Below are positions 10,734-21,847 of a DNA stretch of 64,000 nt, piece after piece. Position numbers and translations under genes: made by a program. The DNA lies in NCBI GenBank assembly GCA_001297265.1, contig LIHB01000009.1, forward strand, positions 310,001 through 374,000, read 5' to 3'. Position 1 is the stretch's first letter. Each line of letters opens with the position of its first letter. Origin of the DNA: Mycosphaerella arachidis. Its lineage: Eukaryota > Ascomycota > Dothideomycetes > Mycosphaerellales > Mycosphaerellaceae. The notes under the pieces were generated by a model. It saw only the letters and a list, made by a program, of their open reading frames with translations, ran no database searches and was not told the origin of the DNA.

Positions 10734-12692
10734 CTATGACTTCGGCGCAAAGAGATCTCGCCAGAACTGCTTGAAGCCGTACTGAGGCTTTTTCTCATCG
10801 TACACATGGCTCGCTCGATCCACCGAGAACTTCTCCAAGACGGATCCGGGCTGCCCAAACAGAAGGGTATTAGCCATGCTCGAACGCCACGTGGTAATAT
10901 CTTAGCAACTGGTTCTGAAACCGGAGAGGGGCGCAAAGTTGTCTCAGACTGGCAATGCCTTTAACCTCTTACACTTACCTTGTGACCCACCACTTCTATA
11001 CCCTTCACCTTGGGTGCTAAGGCCCGCTCTCGAATAGCTGCAGCTACCTGGGGAGCGACATCCGCGAAGCATGCCTTCAACTCGCGCTCGAGGGAGAAGT
11101 AGGGCTTTTTCGCTAGATTTGGCGCCATCAGATTGTAGGACCGGGTGAGATCGTTCAACTGCTTGATTGCGAGCGTCTGATAGGATCTTTCCGTTTCTTC
11201 CCACTGCGGATCGCGGAATGGCGACACAGTAACGTGCCGGGGCGCTTCAGGTGGGGACTGTTGTGTTAGAAGCTGCTGTTCGGTGACCACCTTGACCTGT
11301 TCCTCCGCTGGCTTCGGACTCCCGACGTCGTTGACTGTCTGCTTCATCATTGTAAGCTCTTCCTCCATGGTCGTAGCCTCGTCGGTCGATGCAGGTTTGA
11401 GAGTCCCAGCGATCGTGATCTGGGACATGTGGTCTTGATCATTGATCGCATTCAGCTTCTCAATCTGCTGCTCGGAAAGATTTTGCATGCTTTCTGCGTA
11501 TGCATATTGTTCTGCCAGGCGCATCTGACTCTCCAGGCTTCCGCCTCTGCTTGCGATGACCCGAGACACATGTCGTTTCCAATCTGATCGAAGTCGCCTT
11601 CGAAAAATAGTCGCAGTTGAGACGACTTCTTGTTGCTTCTCTATCCATGGAGGACTATACAAACAGCAGAGTGTTAGCCATACTCAAGTAGCATGAGTCA
11701 ATGTTTCAGCAGACAGGCGCGACGCTTTGCACTTACGTGATCTCCTGCTTCTTGATGATCTTGTTCATGAAGTACTCCGTGGTATCAATGAAGGGACTGT
11801 CAGCATTGTGATCTCGTTCCATGGGCTTGCCTTGATTGGGTAAGTTCTTGAATTGACCGCGGGCTATGGCATCCTCAATCCGTTGGTTGGCAAGAGAATT
11901 GAGTCCCTGAACGGAGGCAGGCACATGTCGAGCGCCAGGCTGAAATCGCTGTTGCATCTCCTTTCGAAATTTCTCACGTTCCTCATCAGAAAGGCCTTCC
12001 CGCTCGTTGGCGTACGAGTAAACAGAAGATCGGTCACGGGCATTGGCAAGACGAACGCCTGTCCCAGCTTTAGATCTCGATCGCCCAGTATCCAGTCTTG
12101 CGGGCGGCCCACGGATTGAAGGTATCTTGGCAGGTGACCGTATGCGCTTATGAGAGTCATCTAGCATCCGCAACGAGGCGTCTTCAACGCTCTTTGTTCC
12201 AGTCCATTGTTTGGCTGCAGCAATAGCCCGTGTGCCCTTGCCCGCGCTCGCAGGCATATTTGCTTGCGCGAATGCACTCGCATTGTCACTTCGAAAGCTC
12301 GAATCCACGATCTTCTTCTCAAGCTCTCGCTTTAGGTCCTCACTGAACCCAGCCTCTTCCACGGCCTTACGGGCGCTTTTGCCACCGGTCTCGAGGCTGT
12401 CGTCGCTCATCTCTTGCAGGCGTCGAGACATGGCGCCTGGCGCAGGCTTCTCGGTAGCTTGGTGTGCTTCATCCTGTTCCCTGCCACCCGGAGGTGATTG
12501 TGGTGATGAAGCTGATGAGGCACGGCGGAAACGGACATTCAAGCTTGATGCTTGAGACCGAACCCGCTGACAGCGAGCGCAGAGTGACAATGCTAAACGA
12601 TGGTTGGTGCCGGGCATACAGTTCGTGATAAGTACCTGATTGCGACCAAGATTGGAGCAGAGCGCGACAGATGGTGGCACAAAGGTCGCCAC
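10734..12692 (-). CDS. DUF1992 / DNAJC28-like mitochondrial protein
   Basis: Three exons on the minus strand, 12692-11737, 11654-10979 and 10850-10734, give 582 residues. The conserved DUF1992 block spans the first junction: LANQRIEDAIARGQF, then KNLPNQGKPM, then IDTTEYFMNKIIKKQEI running into PPWIEKQQE. This block defines the DnaJ-homologue subfamily C member 28 family, whose fungal members lack an obvious J domain. The N-terminus is Arg/Ser-rich without acids, fitting mitochondrial import. A second in-frame ATG at 12617 gives a cleaner presequence (MPGTNHRLALSLCAR). The second half is Glu/Lys/Gln-rich helix, ending QYGFKQFWRDLFAPKS before TAG. Exact function is unknown; members are linked to Golgi or mitochondrial roles. 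Both introns resemble introner-like elements. Confidence 0.88.
10851..10978 (-). mobile_element. Introner-like intron (DUF1992 gene, intron 2)
   Basis: A 128-base intron with a GTAAGT donor. Its 3' end, ATGGCTAATACCCTTCTG then TTTGGGCAG, nearly matches the ends of two introns in the unrelated channel gene at 47.6-50.8 kb. Preceding bases (TTCGAGC) also echo those elements. The rest has diverged. Confidence 0.65.
11655..11736 (-). mobile_element. Introner-like intron (DUF1992 gene, intron 1)
   Basis: An 82-base intron, GTAAGT donor, with 3' end TTGAGTATGGCTAACACTCT then GCTGTTTGTATAG. This keeps the branch-site and polypyrimidine layout of the family, with several substitutions. It is the most diverged of the five. 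Confidence 0.55.
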
Positions 12693-13769
12693 GGGCAGTC
12701 TGGGCTAAAAACTACTACGTCACCTTCTTCACCTGCATCTGTAGAACTACATCGCCCGCTTCCACTTTCAACTTCTGCATCTCGCAAACCACATGTCCTC
12801 TGCACGCGTGGACGTCAGTCAGCACTGTATCGAGCCTAAACGCACATGTGTCGAGCATGTATCGACCACCACTTCAACAAGGCCGTGGCCGCAGTACGGC
12901 ATGTGCTTGTGCCTCCTCGTACGCAGGCATGCAGGCACGAACTCTATCGCACGACCCTAATGCGGCAAATCAGGACCACATTGAGTCAACTCAACGATGG
13001 GGCCGGGTAGCGGTTCCATCAGGTGCACATGGTTGTCTTACTCGGTCGTCTATATGCGCGCCCATTAAGCTCAAGATCGCAGTCTGCGGGACATGACTCG
13101 GCATACGTCGTATCTGAGGCGTTACAGACAGCTGCGCCAAGTTCAGGCAGATGTTTAGCGTCTGTAACGACAAGTCTCGACCACATCTTCCGCTCCTCTG
13201 CTGACTCGACATAAGAGCCCGTCACCGCCGTGGCAACTATGATCAAGGAGGTCGTTCCGAAAGCGAGGTGCAGGTCAACGGGAGCGTGGATCCATAAGAA
13301 ATGATGACAGACTTGACTTCATGAACGCCATGGATATCGATCACAATGAACCAAGGACCGTCTTCAGGTTGTGAAGTGCTCAACGAAGCGCTATATCCTT
13401 CACCGAATGGCGAATCCCTTCGACCTTGGTCGGCGCGCCAGCGTGTTTGAGCAAGTACTTTTGCTTCGGTATCAGAGCAAGACTCACTGCGGCAACGTGT
13501 TTTGTGTCCTTGCCTCGCCACTCTATCAGGCATCCGACAAACACCAGATCCCTGGCTATTCCCATTCGAGTGCATACATATCCGAGAAACAAGACGACCT
13601 GATTGGCAGATCCTTCGAAATCTGTTGCTCTTTGTGCGCAAATCATAACCGAGACGGTGCGAGCGTGTGAACGCAATATTAGTACTACCCTATTCCGGCA
13701 ATCGGTTTTGAGTGTTGCAAACCGATACGGGCTACTTATTAGCTTTGCATTCGCGACGTTTGATGCCGC
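12693..13769. other. Intergenic, no supported gene
   Basis: About 1.1 kb between two minus-strand genes. Several overlapping short frames exist (for example 12671-13096 plus and 13243-13641 minus), but composition and lack of splice logic argue against coding. It contains the promoter of the DUF1992 gene. Confidence 0.5.
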
Positions 13770-14999
13770 TTAGTCACATCGTATGTCGTACATCGTTCGC
13801 CAAAGAATAGATGACGGCACAGCTATTCTAACAAACAACAAAACGTAGTGGGCCTCCAACCAGGATGATTCTGGATCCATTCTGCAGGAATGCAGACAAT
13901 TCTTGACAGTAACGGAGCTAAACCCCGGAACGCGGCATGGCATCGCGACAGTCACAAACACGATGATGATGCCCGGAAATGGGTAGGCCTTGTCTTTGTC
14001 CGCCAGGCCACAGAGTCTGCGGCAATCGTCTTCGCTGAGCTCTTTATAGACGATCTGTCCTCCTTGACCGTCGCCGGCAAGATCCGCAAAGTATTTCCGC
14101 TGCTTTGCAGGTCCTGCGGTGTCGGCCGTAGCACTGTCGCCAATCTGAGAGGTTGCAGCTTGTGCAGTTTTAGGACGGCGGGCGCCATTGTGCCTGGGGC
14201 TACCCAGGTCTTCCTGATCGTCTAGCGAATCCCTTGACGGCTGAAGCAGTCGCGCTCGCTGTGCGAGAACGACCAACGCTGTGTTGCCTTCTACTCGCGA
14301 CTTCTGTGGGACCTTGTTGGTTGGTACAGCTGTAGAGCCTTTTGCAAGCGGAGCCTTATCAGTAACGGCATTCGAAGACATCACGAGGGTCCGCTTAATC
14401 GCAAAAGCCAAGCCATTTCTTTCAGTGATCGCAGATGAGGCTTGCCTGCGTTTACTGATACCTTCCCCTGGTGGCCTGGATGATTGCGCTTTTTGCGCCG
14501 GGGAGGAGAAGGCTGCAGTTGTGCTAACGTTCATTGATCGTGCCGCGGCGCGTTCACGCTACGGGCTGTATGTAGACCGTCTGCTTGTAATTCGTCGTAC
14601 AAATCGTGGGTTTACTGGACTGTTGCCATCAGATACAGTTGCCGACCTCGAAGTATCTGGAGAGTCTTCTGGGACGAAAGAGGTATAGTCGTCCGTGGCC
14701 TAGTCGCGGTCCCGTGCAACGAACAAAGGCGGCGGTGTTCGTGATAGCGAAACTCCTCGTGTTGATAACCCCTCGTCTTCCTCGTTAGCAGTGTCCTCAT
14801 CCGATCCTCCACAGAGATTCACGACCTGGATTTTTGGCTGTGCATTGACAGGATTCACAAGAGATTGTCTGGCCAGCTCCACGTTGGACGACATGAGAAA
14901 GTGCAAGCGCTCCAGGTCGTCCACTTCGCGTTGACGAGCTATGTCCAAGTACCGTCCTGCCGCCTGACGTGCCGCATCCTCGCGTTGTTATTGACGCAT
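13770..14999 (-). pseudogene. Orphan gene interrupted by three in-frame TAA/TAG codons
   Basis: One minus-strand frame runs from an ATG at 14999 to a stop at 13770 (410 codons) and is broken only by TAA at 14990-14988 (codon 4) and TAG at 14702-14700 and 14561-14559. Protein-like sequence continues smoothly across each. Before: QREDAARQAAGRYLDIARQ and DDLERLHFLMSSNVELARQS. Between the TAGs: YTSFVPEDSPDTSRSATVSD and NPRFVRRITSRRSTYSP. After: the 254-codon open frame starting at 14534, with KQRKYFADLAGDGQ and KELSEDDCRRLCGLADKDK. All three stops are one C-to-T change from CAA or CAG. The second TAG could alternatively end a 42-base in-frame intron (GTACGA..CCGTAG), but the other two cannot easily be spliced out. 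The family is not recognised. A nonsense-decayed gene is the simplest reading. Confidence 0.6.
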
Positions 15000-15377
15000 T
15001 GTCGTGGTGTCTTGTAGTATAGATGTGTCGTGCGGTAGAGCTGCTGTCTTTTCGAGTTATTCTTCCTTGCTAACGTGGTCCGGTAAGGTTTCGTGTTGGG
15101 GCAGACGCGGGAAGAGGGCGTGGAAGTGTAAGTCGTAGTATAGTCTTGACCTTTTATTGGGAAGCTTAGGAGTTTTTGGGTGCTATCGATGCATACATTC
15201 ACTCACCTCTGATGCGTCAATATAGCTGCGCGATTCACAAACATGTGGTGAACAGTCGTGACGAGCGGCCGGAAAGCTTTCAAATAGCCGCGGTTGGACC
15301 ACTTTCCTAGGACATCTTAGATGTTTTCTTATGCACACAGTACTAGCACCAGAGAAGGGCAAGGACAAGGCTGTGTC
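15000..15377. other. Short intergenic stretch
   Basis: About 380 bases between the two broken genes. Small frames on the minus strand (15183-15368, 14939-15202) have no recognisable content. It probably holds the 5' leader and promoter of the orphan below it. Confidence 0.45.
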
Positions 15378-16330
15378 TCAACCTAGTCTCTTCTCTGCCG
15401 AAATTCCACTCTTTTCCTCTTCGGTGAAGTCAACCCCAAAAACCTCCTTAGGGGCATCGAGACGCTCCTGTTCCGACTTGAGCCAGACCGGATCTTTGCT
15501 TTGACCTGGAACAGTCTGTCTGTAGACATCGTTAAACAGTGTAACGTCACCAACGATATGCGAACTATCCTCAGCTAGTAACATTTTGGTGCAGAGCACA
15601 CTGTATGTGAAGAAACTCCTTGGATTGGTGGATGGGTTCCAGAACATCATCTTATAGCCTTGTGGTAAGAACTCTGTCTTGGTAAAACAGTAGGTGAGTA
15701 TCCACTTGTGTTTCCCTGGCTTGTCGGGCACGAGACACTGAGCATAGCACCATAGCTCTAGGGCTTCATCCTGGCTTTTGGCATGCGTCTCTGGTATGCT
15801 TCGCTTCTGCAAGCGGATCCTCCTGGGTGGCACAGCGCCAGACTCAAACCCGTCTTCCAGAGGGCATATGGTCGAATGACCCATCGCTCCCATGCCGACA
15901 TCTACAACCCACCATTGTCCTTCGATGTTGACGAGGTTCAGCATATGGTTCCAATTTTCGAATGTCTCGCCCTGCTTCTCGCGTCTCTCTGGGTTCGAGC
16001 TCTACATCCGGCTCACTCGCCCAGCACAATTTCTGACTTCATACCCCAAACTTCGAAGGATTGTTCCAAACAGACCATTGTTCTCCATACAACGTCCACC
16101 ACGTCCAACGACTGTCCAGCAGAATCCTGGTGTGCCATTGTGACGTGGAGACAGATCTAGAATGCTGCCTTATGGGCTGTCTGACACGGTGGTCCTTCGT
16201 GGAAGACTATCAGTACCGAGACACCGAGTCTCGACATGTGAGCGCAATCGGTTCAAGTAAAAGTGGAGAGCTTCACAAGGAGCTCTTTCGGACCCGTCCA
16301 AGATTCCGTCGAGCTCATCTGGTGCATGGA
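15378..16330 (-). pseudogene. Arylamine N-acetyltransferase, nonsense-interrupted
   Basis: NATs transfer acetyl (or malonyl) from CoA to arylamines; fungal members detoxify compounds such as benzoxazolinone derivatives. The catalytic triad is present in a single minus-strand frame: Cys in GGRCMENNG (16091-16089), His in ENWNHMLNLV (15947-15945) and Asp in WWVVDVGMG (15902-15900). The C-terminal half is typical (GFESGAVPPRRIRLQ, TKTEFLPQGYKMM, NPRSFFTYSVLCTKM) and ends with a TGA-less TAG-type stop at 15378. The frame is broken between Cys and His by TAG at 16004-16002 and, further upstream, by TAA at 16172-16170. Both are one C-to-T step from CAG or CAA. The N-terminal part (about 16330-16173) is only weakly NAT-like. 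The 188-codon 3' frame alone lacks the catalytic Cys, so the locus should be inactive unless the stops are read through or edited. Confidence 0.8.
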
Positions 16331-17123
16331 AATTGGTAGTGCAGTGCCGAAGCGCGTTGTGTCGTCGTTTCTCGATTCGTATGGCTGCTCGTAAGTATTC
16401 AAATACGCATACAGCCCCCACCCGCCTCTCCCGGGGAAAACTCACCGAAAGGACACTGTCGCTTCTCGTCTGACGCGGACACACCAGAACATATGGCTGT
16501 GATGCATAAGCAGGCGGAACTGCCTTCCATGGCGAACGCGCTGCCTTTGCTGCGAATAACCAGCTGCTTGGGCCAGCAGTAGTGCGATTATGTTGCGACA
16601 ATCAGAGCCGACTTCCTCGTTGTGACTCGTGTACGATCGATCACATCTCCGGTCGCGTGTACAACCAACGACATGTTGGGTCGGCACCCAGTGCGAGCAC
16701 GCACAAGGCTGCATGTCCCAGTGTTTCGCCGTTGAGCAATCACAAACGCATAGTGCTGGTTGACGAGGACCAACAATGTCGAGAACAAAAAGGTGCAGAC
16801 CAAGATTCTTGGCGTCTGTGCTTCCTCATCCCTGAACTACAACACACTTTGACGACAGCACCTTCTTGGTTAAACAACTCGCACATACAAGACATCGTCA
16901 TCAATTACAGGACTCGCTGCCGTCAAATGGCCTTGTCCTTCAGCCGCTCAGTCGTGGTCAATCGCAGGTCTAGAAACACGCGAGAGCATCATATTTTGGT
17001 TCCCGGCTAAGTTCTTGGGCATTCTCTGATCAATGAGTCGCACATGTCACCACACATTATTGCCAATAGAACATTCTAGTCCCTTGAGAACGGATGGGAT
17101 GCAATGCGCGAGGCTCTGGTGTA
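16331..17123. other. Intergenic between divergent genes
   Basis: About 0.8 kb separating the divergent NAT-like locus and the TatD gene, so it should carry both promoters. The remaining open frame upstream of the NAT homology (to 16601) has no recognised content. Confidence 0.45.
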
Positions 17124-18112
17124 ATGCCAGCAGCAAGCAGCAGCTTTCATTTCGCTGATGTGCGTCTCCAATACTCAACCGAGACCACGCAGTTACCGAG
17201 CTGACTCGGTTACAGGTGGCGATCACGCCCACAGCCAACGAGTTTCAAGGCATATATCGCGGCAAAAAGCAGCATGACGAGGACTTCACTGCTGTACTGG
17301 ACCGCGCAGCTGCTGCGGATGTCACCAGAGTCATGCTCACTTGTATGAGCCTGTCCGATATAGACTTCATCGCAGATATTGTTCGCTCGCGACCGCAACA
17401 GTGCTCGATGACTATTGGCTGCCACCCATACCACGCCACGGAGCCAGAGTCAGATCCTGAGTACTTCCAGAAGATGATCTCCAAACTCCGAGGCCTCGTG
17501 GCGGAGAACTCTGGCTTCGTATCTGCCTTTGGAGAGCTGGGACTGGACTATGATCGGACAGGACATGCTGCCGTAGAGGTGCAGATCCGCACATTCAAGG
17601 CTCAGATGGATCTGTTCGTGGCTGAGAAGCTGGATCTTCCTCTGTTCTTGCACTGCCGAGCAGCTTTCGGGGACTTTGTGGAGATCATCAGATCGTACAT
17701 ACCGCATCTCCCTAGAGGTGGACTTATCCACTCCTTTGTAGGCTCTACAGCAGAGATGAACGTGTTAGTCGACCTGGGCTTACATATCAGCGTGAATGGA
17801 TTCTCCTTCCAGGATGCCACCTCTTTAGACATGGTCAAGAGCATTCCACTAGACAAGCTCTTGCTCGAAACGGACGCTCCATGGGGCAACATCCCAGCAA
17901 ATGGAGAGCTTGCAAAGAAATTTCCCTCGCCGATACCCAAGCCAGCCAGTAAGAAGAGGGACAAGTTCGAAAAGGGATTGATGGTCAAGGATCGGAATGA
18001 GAGTTGTTCAATGCCCCAGGTGACGAGTATTGTAGCTGGTATACGAGGACTATCGTTCGATGAAGTGAAGTCGGCAACATGGGAGAACTCGTTTAAGCTT
18101 TTTCGATTCTGA
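17124..18112 (+). CDS. TatD-family metal-dependent DNase
   Basis: Two exons, 17124-17159 and 17216-18112, give 310 residues. The 12-codon first exon (MPAASSSFHFAD) joins through a 56-base intron (GTGCGT donor, GCTGAC branch site, TTACAG acceptor) to VAITPTANEFQGIYRGK, restoring the family N-terminus. The 3' frame alone has no ATG there. Metal-site motifs are visible in order: IGCHPYH, AFGELGLDYDR (Glu), FLHCRA, LIHSFVGS and LLETDAPWG (Asp). TatD enzymes are TIM-barrel 3'-5' exonucleases acting in DNA repair and apoptotic DNA degradation, and the length is normal. The gene has a neighbour broken by nonsense codons but is itself intact. Confidence 0.92.
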
Positions 18113-19278
18113 TACCACCGGACATGCGACGGATGTCTCACGGGAATGATTCAGACTGGTGCTGCTGTCTCTGCTTTTTCGGACGCTATCTGGACTGGCA
18201 CAGCGCCTGTTAGCTCGCTGTTTACTCGACGAAATTGAAGATCATCGGGCACAAAGCCTCATGACGTTTCCTCGACACGGTATTCTGCGAAGCATATGGA
18301 GCTGCCTGCGGCATACATGGAGAGCTCGAGGCATGCTAGACGAGACGCAGGCGGTACCAAGGTACCTGACTGATCGCTCCTCCAGCGAAGTGAGGCGAGC
18401 CGGTTCAATATCCTGGCAAGCCTAGCATTGTGATGGACTGTCGCCTGTATACTTCGAGCTGCTGGACGCTGTTGCGGTACTTGTAAGATGGTGCTGACCG
18501 AGACGTCTATGGAGGCATTGCTCAACAGCGTATCACCATCTCTTTCGATTGAAGGCAACTTTGCGAGCACGCTATGCTTGGTATCTCTGCCTGAAAAGGT
18601 CGCGTCCACAAACCGCACGACAATTCATCTCAGTCTCCATACATCTGGTAGAATGCGAACGAATTGACAACACCGCGCATCCTGGCCATACCCTAGCAAG
18701 GCTTCCGTACTCTCTGACTAGACTATGGAAACGGATGCATGACATAGGATCGCAGCCCGATCTGATAAGGATGCATCCCCGAGAACCCATTCGCAAGTGG
18801 AAGAATGGCTGAGGATCTGTCATGCGCGCTACCAGACTTCGAGCGCTAGGATTCGCGACAGATCTGCCTGTGACAACTGCCGACCTTCGGGATACCGATC
18901 CGAATGGCATCGAGGCCGACGATTGAGCAGTAGCCAGACAACCAGTCCACTTGGCTATTTCGACTGACGCGGCTTCCTCCGTCGCCATGACTCGCATGGT
19001 CGACCGCAGTTGCCAAGCTGTCAGTGTGTCTTCTCACACATACGGCTTGCGTGGCGTCAAACACTAGGACGTACCACATCAACAACGGACACGGATATAT
19101 ACCGGGCTCAAGAGAACATTGGACCAGAGCACAGACATGGAGCGCTCGCGGTTCCGCCTCGCCAGTACATCACTCTGCTAGACTCAAGTCTGTTTACGCA
19201 GGACACATAATTGCCATAGCGCTGGAGTCCCGACACTTCTAGAGACCAAACACTTCTGACCAATTACACGCACCGGGA
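18113..19278. other. Intergenic with weak minus-strand coding traces
   Basis: About 1.2 kb with no gene I can support. A minus-strand frame at 18259-18618 contains a protein-like run (VDATFSGRDTKHSVLAKL) but has no start, splice or family support. This may be part of the decayed zone that continues to 20.9 kb. Confidence 0.45.
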
Positions 19279-20022
19279 TTATTGCAAGATGATGTGACCC
19301 GTTGGGGCCACTGCGCAGTGGGACGACACGGGCTCTCGGTTACTGACTAGGCGCTGGGAGTCTTCTTGTATAGGGACTATCAGGTGGATGGTCTTGTTTG
19401 ATCCATTACCTGCTGTGGCATGGATTGGGATTTTCCACGACTCGCTCGAAATCTGGCTGGGTGTGCCTGTGATCATGCCCTGGGAGCTCACGTTGACGCA
19501 GTCGTCGCCAGAGATCTTTGCAAAGTGACCGTATCTCTGCCTTGGCCAAGAACCGGACCTACAATCTTCGCTACATATTGGTCGCCCTGTCGCGCATTGT
19601 GCAGAGATATAAAATCCACATGAGAGTAAAAGTCCGCAGGAGCCTTGAACAGGACATCAACTGGTTCAGCCAGCCACTCATGGCCATCGTGAGTGAGGAA
19701 GAATGCTTTGTAGTCTCCAGGCTCTAGAGAATCTCTGACAGTGTCACGGAGTCACTTTCGTCCGGTGCATAGTTCCAGACCAGTGATGGCGCAATGTATT
19801 TCCCCCTAACAGGTCCGCCTTCACAGGCGCGAGAGAGCCCGATCCAATTGGGTTTAAAAGGATCAGATGTGGTATGTTCGAAGGTGATTGCCTCTGCAAC
19901 AGCATCGTGGACCAAGGTGCCTGTAGCGTTTGACGTCTGTCATTCGAGGACTGCTTTGCGGGGAGCTTCAACACAAACGGAAAGGAGAAGCACAGCGCTG
20001 TCAGAGGATGTCGTGGCAACAT
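19279..20022 (-). pseudogene. Decayed N-terminal part of an endonuclease/exonuclease/phosphatase-type secreted protein
   Basis: Four minus-strand frame segments read as one protein if small indels are ignored. (1) A signal-peptide-like start at 20022 (MLPRHPLTALCFSFPFVLKL). (2) GTLVHDAVAEAITFEH and DPFKPNWIGLSRACEGG to SVTLSEI, ending TAG at 19724. (3) In the next frame, LEPGDYKAFFLTHDGHEWLA to GPVLGQGRDTV. (4) In another frame, KISGDDCVNVSSQGMITGTP to KTIHLIVPIQED, stop at 19279. The 2-3 junction fits a two-base CT duplication near 19724-19730. The 3-4 junction fits loss of one T near 19516-19522. Segments 1-2 may be joined by an intron. From memory of the family, this Ig-like region precedes an EEP catalytic domain in fungal secreted proteins, and no catalytic part is seen here. 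I infer a truncated relic. Confidence 0.6.
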
Positions 20023-20347
20023 TGTGATTCGTTCTGGGCTTGAATGGTTAGCTGTACATCTTTGGTGACCTACCAAACTCGGATCTAGGGAGCATAAGAG
20101 TCGAATCGCGCTCTGTAACAGAGGAAGACTCAAGCAGCACGCTTTTCAATCTCAAAATGTTTACTTTCGTGAACCAATGTGCCTTACTCACGTCTACACG
20201 ATATTCGATCGCGGTAGCTCTTGTGCTCCCTCCCAAGTACTTTGCTGAACGTTCAGGCGAAGGTCGGAAGGTGAAAGAATATGCTTCGATCGTGCCAAGG
20301 CATTATTATCTTCCGGGCCTCCATCACCTGAACGACGCCCCCAAAGC

Positions 20348-20470
20348 TTGCAGCATCCAGCGATTATAAAGGTTATCCTCACAGGTGGAACGGGCTACAT
20401 TGGCAGCGCAGTCCTGAAGCGCCTCATATGTGATCCCAGAATAAGCTCTATCATTGCCTGCGGCATTGGT
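20348..20470 (+). pseudogene. Fragment of an NAD-dependent epimerase/dehydratase N-terminus
   Basis: The short stretch KVILTGGTGYIGSAVLKRL followed by DPRISSIIA is the first beta-strand, the glycine-rich GGTGYIG dinucleotide-binding loop and the first helix of an extended short-chain dehydrogenase. Beyond about 20470 the frame no longer resembles the family and soon stops. Promoter-like order is not visible. I read it as a truncated remnant lying beside the decayed gene at 19.3-20.0 kb. Confidence 0.65.
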
Positions 20471-20872
20471 GGATGCCGCTCTGACAGGATACAAGAAAGA
20501 AAGATCAGAGAACAGTCAGCTCAGAGATGTCGGCAAGAAGACAGCATCACCGGCTGGGACAACGTGCCTGGTGACCGAAGTTTTACCGGCTGTTGTAATT
20601 AGACTCGGCGACATGCCAAAACAACAACGCAATGGATCGACCTGAGTGCTAGTACACCAAATAATGGAGTTTCTCGCAATATGCGAGAAGTGTCGAGACA
20701 AGCCTCACCACGATGATCAGCGACCAGCCTTGATCGGCCTACACGATACACGATATGAGCGGAATTCGATCCGGAGTGCACACGAAGATGACGCAAAAGC
20801 GCCATCACTGTGACACGGGGGAGGTGATATACAAAAGCTGCTAGGCGACGCAGATGCGGCGTAAAACCACGA

Positions 20873-21847
20873 ATGTTTGCACACAAGACTTGGGGCGCAG
20901 ACCGTCCGCGCAACATCACCAAATCGAAAATGCCGTTCATGCAGATGAGGCACATAGTCGACAAAGGCATTTCGACAGCTACTCAAGGCTTGCCGGATAA
21001 GAGCCATGGCCAGCACATCGCCAATGATAACGTTGAGGCGGTTCAAGCAAGACAGGACGATCATCCACCTGACGAGCGCTTTGCCGCCGCTCTTGAGACG
21101 GTGCCAGTTACGACCGAAAGGGTGCCATACTTCCCTTCAACCGATTCGAAACTTATAGATGCAGGCACCGCACGAGCCAACATCGCCGCCTCACAAGAAG
21201 CACCGAATGGCACCACCCAAGGCCAATGGGCCGAGAAGCACAAGGAGCAGAGTGTGCTGCAGCAACACTGCGCATACTTCGACCAAGATGGCGACGGGAT
21301 CATCTGGCCATCTGATACCTACCACGCCTGCCGCAAATGGGGTTGGAGTGTCTTTCTTGCTGCCTTGGTCACGTTTATCATCAACTTCAACCTCAGCTAT
21401 CCGACCTCGCCGTCTTGGCTCCCAGACCCCTTCTTCAGAATCTGGATCAACAACGTCCACAAAGACAAGCATGGCAGCGACTCCATGTCATACGACAACG
21501 AAGGACGGTTCCGAGCGCAGAACTTCGAGGACTTATTCGCAAAGTACGATCGCGGAAATAAAAGTGGTCTGGACGTGGGCGATTTGCTACGGATGCACAA
21601 GGGACAACGGCTGGTGTTCGACTTCTTCGGCTGGAGCGCTACGTTCCTCGAGTGGCTTGCTGTGTACCTTCTACTATGGCCCGAAGATGGTATCCTGAAG
21701 AAGGAGGATGTCAGACGAGTCTATGATGGGAGCATCTTTCAGCAAAAGGCGGACGAAAATGCGAGGAAGAAGCGGTTGCAAGAACTTAGGAAAGCGCATG
21801 TGGACGGTACTGTCAGGCATTTCAAGCGGCTGCTTTGGGAGAACTGA
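20873..21847 (+). CDS. Caleosin-type peroxygenase
   Basis: A single exon of 324 residues. Caleosins are lipid-droplet or membrane-bound, calcium-binding, haem-dependent peroxygenases that oxidise fatty-acid hydroperoxides (oxylipin metabolism). Visible features, in order: a polar N-terminal region to about residue 130; an EF-hand loop at 137-148 (FDQDGDGIIWPS); a hydrophobic membrane-associating segment at 157-175; a proline-containing knot (YPTSPSWLPDP, 177-187); candidate haem-ligand histidines at 132 and 196-200 (HKDKH); a C-terminal region with a degenerate second calcium loop (YDRGNKSGLDVGD), FFGWSATFLEW and LLWPEDGILKKEDVRRVYDG; and a basic tail. A second in-frame ATG at 20930 may be the real start, since the first 19 residues are basic and unlike the family. 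Confidence 0.88.
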   Translation: MFAHKTWGADRPRNITKSKMPFMQMRHIVDKGISTATQGLPDKSHGQHIANDNVEAVQARQDDHPPDERFAAALETVPVTTERVPYFPSTDSKLIDAGTARANIAASQEAPNGTTQGQWAEKHKEQSVLQQHCAYFDQDGDGIIWPSDTYHACRKWGWSVFLAALVTFIINFNLSYPTSPSWLPDPFFRIWINNVHKDKHGSDSMSYDNEGRFRAQNFEDLFAKYDRGNKSGLDVGDLLRMHKGQRLVFDFFGWSATFLEWLAVYLLLWPEDGILKKEDVRRVYDGSIFQQKADENARKKRLQELRKAHVDGTVRHFKRLLWEN

